Shown here piece after piece: positions 62,034 to 64,000 of a stretch of DNA of 64,000 nucleotides. Both the position numbers and the translations under genes were made by a program. Numbering within the stretch: position 1 is the stretch's first letter; each line of letters begins with the position of its first letter. The notes beneath the pieces were generated by a model. It did not search any database, was not told the DNA's origin, and saw only the letters and a program-made list of their open reading frames with translations. Location: the NCBI GenBank assembly GCA_947652115.1, contig OX393565.1:18640043-18704042 (forward strand), in the 5' to 3' direction. The DNA comes from Blastomussa wellsi. Its lineage: Eukaryota > Cnidaria > Anthozoa > Scleractinia > Plerogyridae.

Positions 62034-64000
62034 CTAATTTCTTTTTTATTCGAGAAGGATTATGCTGATTTCAAATTGCTGTCGCTAAATGTTCGAGGGA
62101 TTCGTTCTGCAAAGAAAAGAAAAGCCCTCTTCATGTGGCTAAACGAGCGGAAGTATGATATCATATTTCTTCAAGAAACATATTGCACCGTGGAAGTTGA
62201 AGATTTGGAGGACACAATGGCAAGGTAAGCTTTTCTTTTCACATGGCACAAATCATTGTTGTGGAGTAATGGCTCTAGTAAGAAGTGATTTAGATTTCAA
62301 CCTGAAATCTGTTGAAGCAGACCCTCAAGGTCGCTATGTTGTAATGGAAGCTGATGTGCAAGGTTCAAATTTTTTGTTTGTAAATATTTACGCGCCCAAC
62401 AAGGTACAAGAACAATGCCTTTTTTTTGATAATCTAAATAATATCATTGAGAATTTTGTCGTCGATAATGCACAAAAGATAGTTATGGGAGGAGATTTTA
62501 ACATCGTGTTCGATTCCGATCTCGACTGCGCAGGTGGGAATCCTTCTAAAAAAGATTCAGTTAAATACATCCAAGATTTATGCCTAGATTACGATTTGGT
62601 AGACATATGGAGAATAAGGAATCCTGAAACGAAACGTTTCACTTGGAGGCAGAAAAATCCACTAATTCAGAGGAGATTAGATTATTGGCTAATAAGCGAT
62701 GTCTGTCAAGAGGATATAGAAAAACCTGACATTATTTCTTCGATCAATTCCGACCACTCGGCTATTTCCCTCCATTTTAATAATATAGACAGACAAAAGC
62801 ATGGTCCTTCGTTCTGGAAATTCAATGCTAGTTTGGCAGAAGATGTCAATTTTGTTACATTGCTAAATGATAGCATGCCAACCTGGTTAGAAGAGTTTAA
62901 GGAAATTAGCGATAAAAGAGTATTATGGGATTTAATTAAATACAGAATAAGGCAAGCGTCGATTAAATATGGCAAAGACAAGGCACGTAAAAGGAGGGAA
63001 AAGATTTCTGACATTGAGGCTGCTTTGAAGACTTGTGAGGAAAACTGTGGGAGATGTCCTTCCTTGGAAAATTCTGAACAGTTAGAAATTTTAAAATTAG
63101 AGTACAACAGCATATATGAAAACTTAGCTCAAGGAGCAATTGTTCGATCCAGAGCAACTTGGTATGAAAAAGGAGAAAAGAGTAACAAGTACTTCCTAAA
63201 TCTAGAATCACATAAGAAAGCTAAAAGTTCCGTGCGCAGGGTGTTCAATAAGGATGGTATTTTAATTACTAACCCCAAAGAAATATTGCAAGAGATTGAG
63301 AAGTTCTACTCGGACCTGTATAAGGCCGATTCTTTAACACCTTCCGAAAATTTACTAAGCTTCTTTCTAAAGAATCCAGAAATACCAAAACTCACTGCAG
63401 AAAACGCTCAGGCTTGCGAAGGGAAATTAACGATTGATGAATGCTTTAAGAGTCTCCAATTATTTGAAAACAATAAGTCGCCAGGTGATGACGGTTTAAC
63501 TGCAGAATTCTATAAGGTTTTTTGGAATATCGTAGGTAATCTAATGGTCGAAAGTTTAAATTACTCTTATGATCATGGAGAATTATCGAATTCACAGAAG
63601 CGTGCTATTATCACACTTATTGAAAAAAAAGACAAAGATAGGAGGGTTATAGCTAACTGGAGACCTATATCTCTAATTAACGTTGATGTAAAAATTGCTT
63701 CTAAAGCTATCGCCAAAAGACTCGAGGCTGTTCTACCTAGTGTCATTCATCACAATCAATGTGCATATGTGAAGGACAGGACTATTTGCGATGCCGTAAG
63801 GTCTATCGAGGACATTTTGGACTACACAAAAAGATACCAAATTGAAGGAAGGTTGATCTCAATTGATTTCAAGAAAGCCTTTGACTCTGTAAGCAGAGAT
63901 TTCCTGTTTCGTACTCTGTCTGCTTTTCATTTCGGACCATCCTTCAGACAATGGATTCAGACATTCTATAACAATATATCAAGCTGTGTTTTGAACAATG
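62034..64000 (+). pseudogene. LINE ORF2 protein (endonuclease and reverse transcriptase), frameshifted, 3'-truncated by window edge
   Basis: The first segment (62034-62225) opens the APE endonuclease (FKLLSLNVRGIRS, DIIFLQETY) and reaches TAA at 62226. The endonuclease resumes in the next frame from about 62218 (WQGKLFFSHGTNHCCGV, MGGDFNIVFDSD, RFTWRQKNP, RRLDYWLISD, INSDHSAI), so one base-level indel separates them. The second frame stays open to 64000 and enters the reverse transcriptase (NNKSPGDDGLTAEFYK, ANWRPISLINVDVKIASKA, GRLISIDFKKAFDSVSRD). The window ends before the catalytic Y/F-ADD box. No ATG was found near the start of the frame. Target-primed reverse transcription is the family's role. 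Confidence 0.85.

Larger units (their letters stand above)
50870..64000 (+). mobile_element. L1-like LINE, interrupted in ORF1 and running off the right edge
   Basis: ORF1 (coiled coil plus RNA-binding part) starts at 50924 and is split at 51572/61504 by a Harbinger element. ORF2 (APE endonuclease and reverse transcriptase) begins about 62034-62052 and continues past 64000. The 5' edge is set roughly at the GC-richer 'cacccgctccgctcg' leader; the exact start is uncertain. The ORF1 type, the ORF2 motifs and the two-ORF layout match the L1 superfamily; Tx1-like or another clade cannot be decided here. Confidence 0.85.

Noticed and set aside
1..64000. CRISPR arrays, operons or ribosome-binding sites
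   Set aside because: The window is clearly eukaryotic (spliced genes, retrotransposons, SINEs). Repeats seen are MITEs, minisatellites and transposon ends, with no spacer-repeat pattern.

Overview
The window looks like nuclear DNA of an animal, most likely an anthozoan cnidarian such as a coral or sea anemone. Genes are split by many short exons with GT-AG introns, the DNA is AT-rich, and it is crowded with LTR, tyrosine-recombinase and L1-like retrotransposons, Harbinger and ISL2EU DNA transposons, palindromic MITEs and tRNA-derived SINEs. The phylum is inferred from protein style and repeat content; it was not tested by any search.

Four host genes can be supported. (1) At the left edge, one minus-strand exon (1-350) of a laminin-G-like protein whose other exons lie outside or were not found. 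(2) An ABHD12-type serine hydrolase on the minus strand (15704-27091). I traced it through 14 exons whose phases all agree, giving 349 codons. (3) GINS1 (PSF1), a subunit of the replicative GINS complex, on the plus strand (27310-33251; 8 exons, 188 codons). Genes 2 and 3 are head-to-head across about 218 bp, the same arrangement as human ABHD12/GINS1. (4) A secreted protein with a peptidoglycan-binding-like domain followed by an L,D-transpeptidase (YkuD)-like domain on the plus strand (41248-49294; 9 exons, 298 codons). Its last exon, carrying the catalytic-cysteine motif, exists in two in-frame copies.

The rest is mostly mobile DNA. 3468-9482 is a complete BEL/Pao element on the minus strand, with identical 198-bp LTRs, a 5-bp target duplication, a tRNA-Tyr primer site and one in-frame stop; it sits inside a palindromic MITE. 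33657-38645 is an Ngaro/DIRS-like tyrosine-recombinase retrotransposon on the minus strand with split direct repeats, a frameshift and a lost catalytic arginine. From about 50870 to the right edge lies an L1-like LINE. Its ORF1 is cut by a Harbinger transposon (51573-61500), which is itself cut by an ISL2EU-type transposon (51817-58090). Each of the two DNA-transposon insertions keeps its own target-site duplication. Together they carry four genes: a THAP-domain transposase and a SAP/SWIM/YqaJ exonuclease (ISL2EU), and a Myb-like protein and a HARBI1-like nuclease (Harbinger).

Intergenic regions and introns hold several MITEs with 3-bp TTA duplications, a large foldback element in an ABHD12 intron, an inverted SINE pair in a GINS1 intron, a 21-bp minisatellite near 15.0-15.5 kb, and poly-G/C tracts. 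No rRNA gene, CRISPR array or convincing free-standing tRNA gene was seen.
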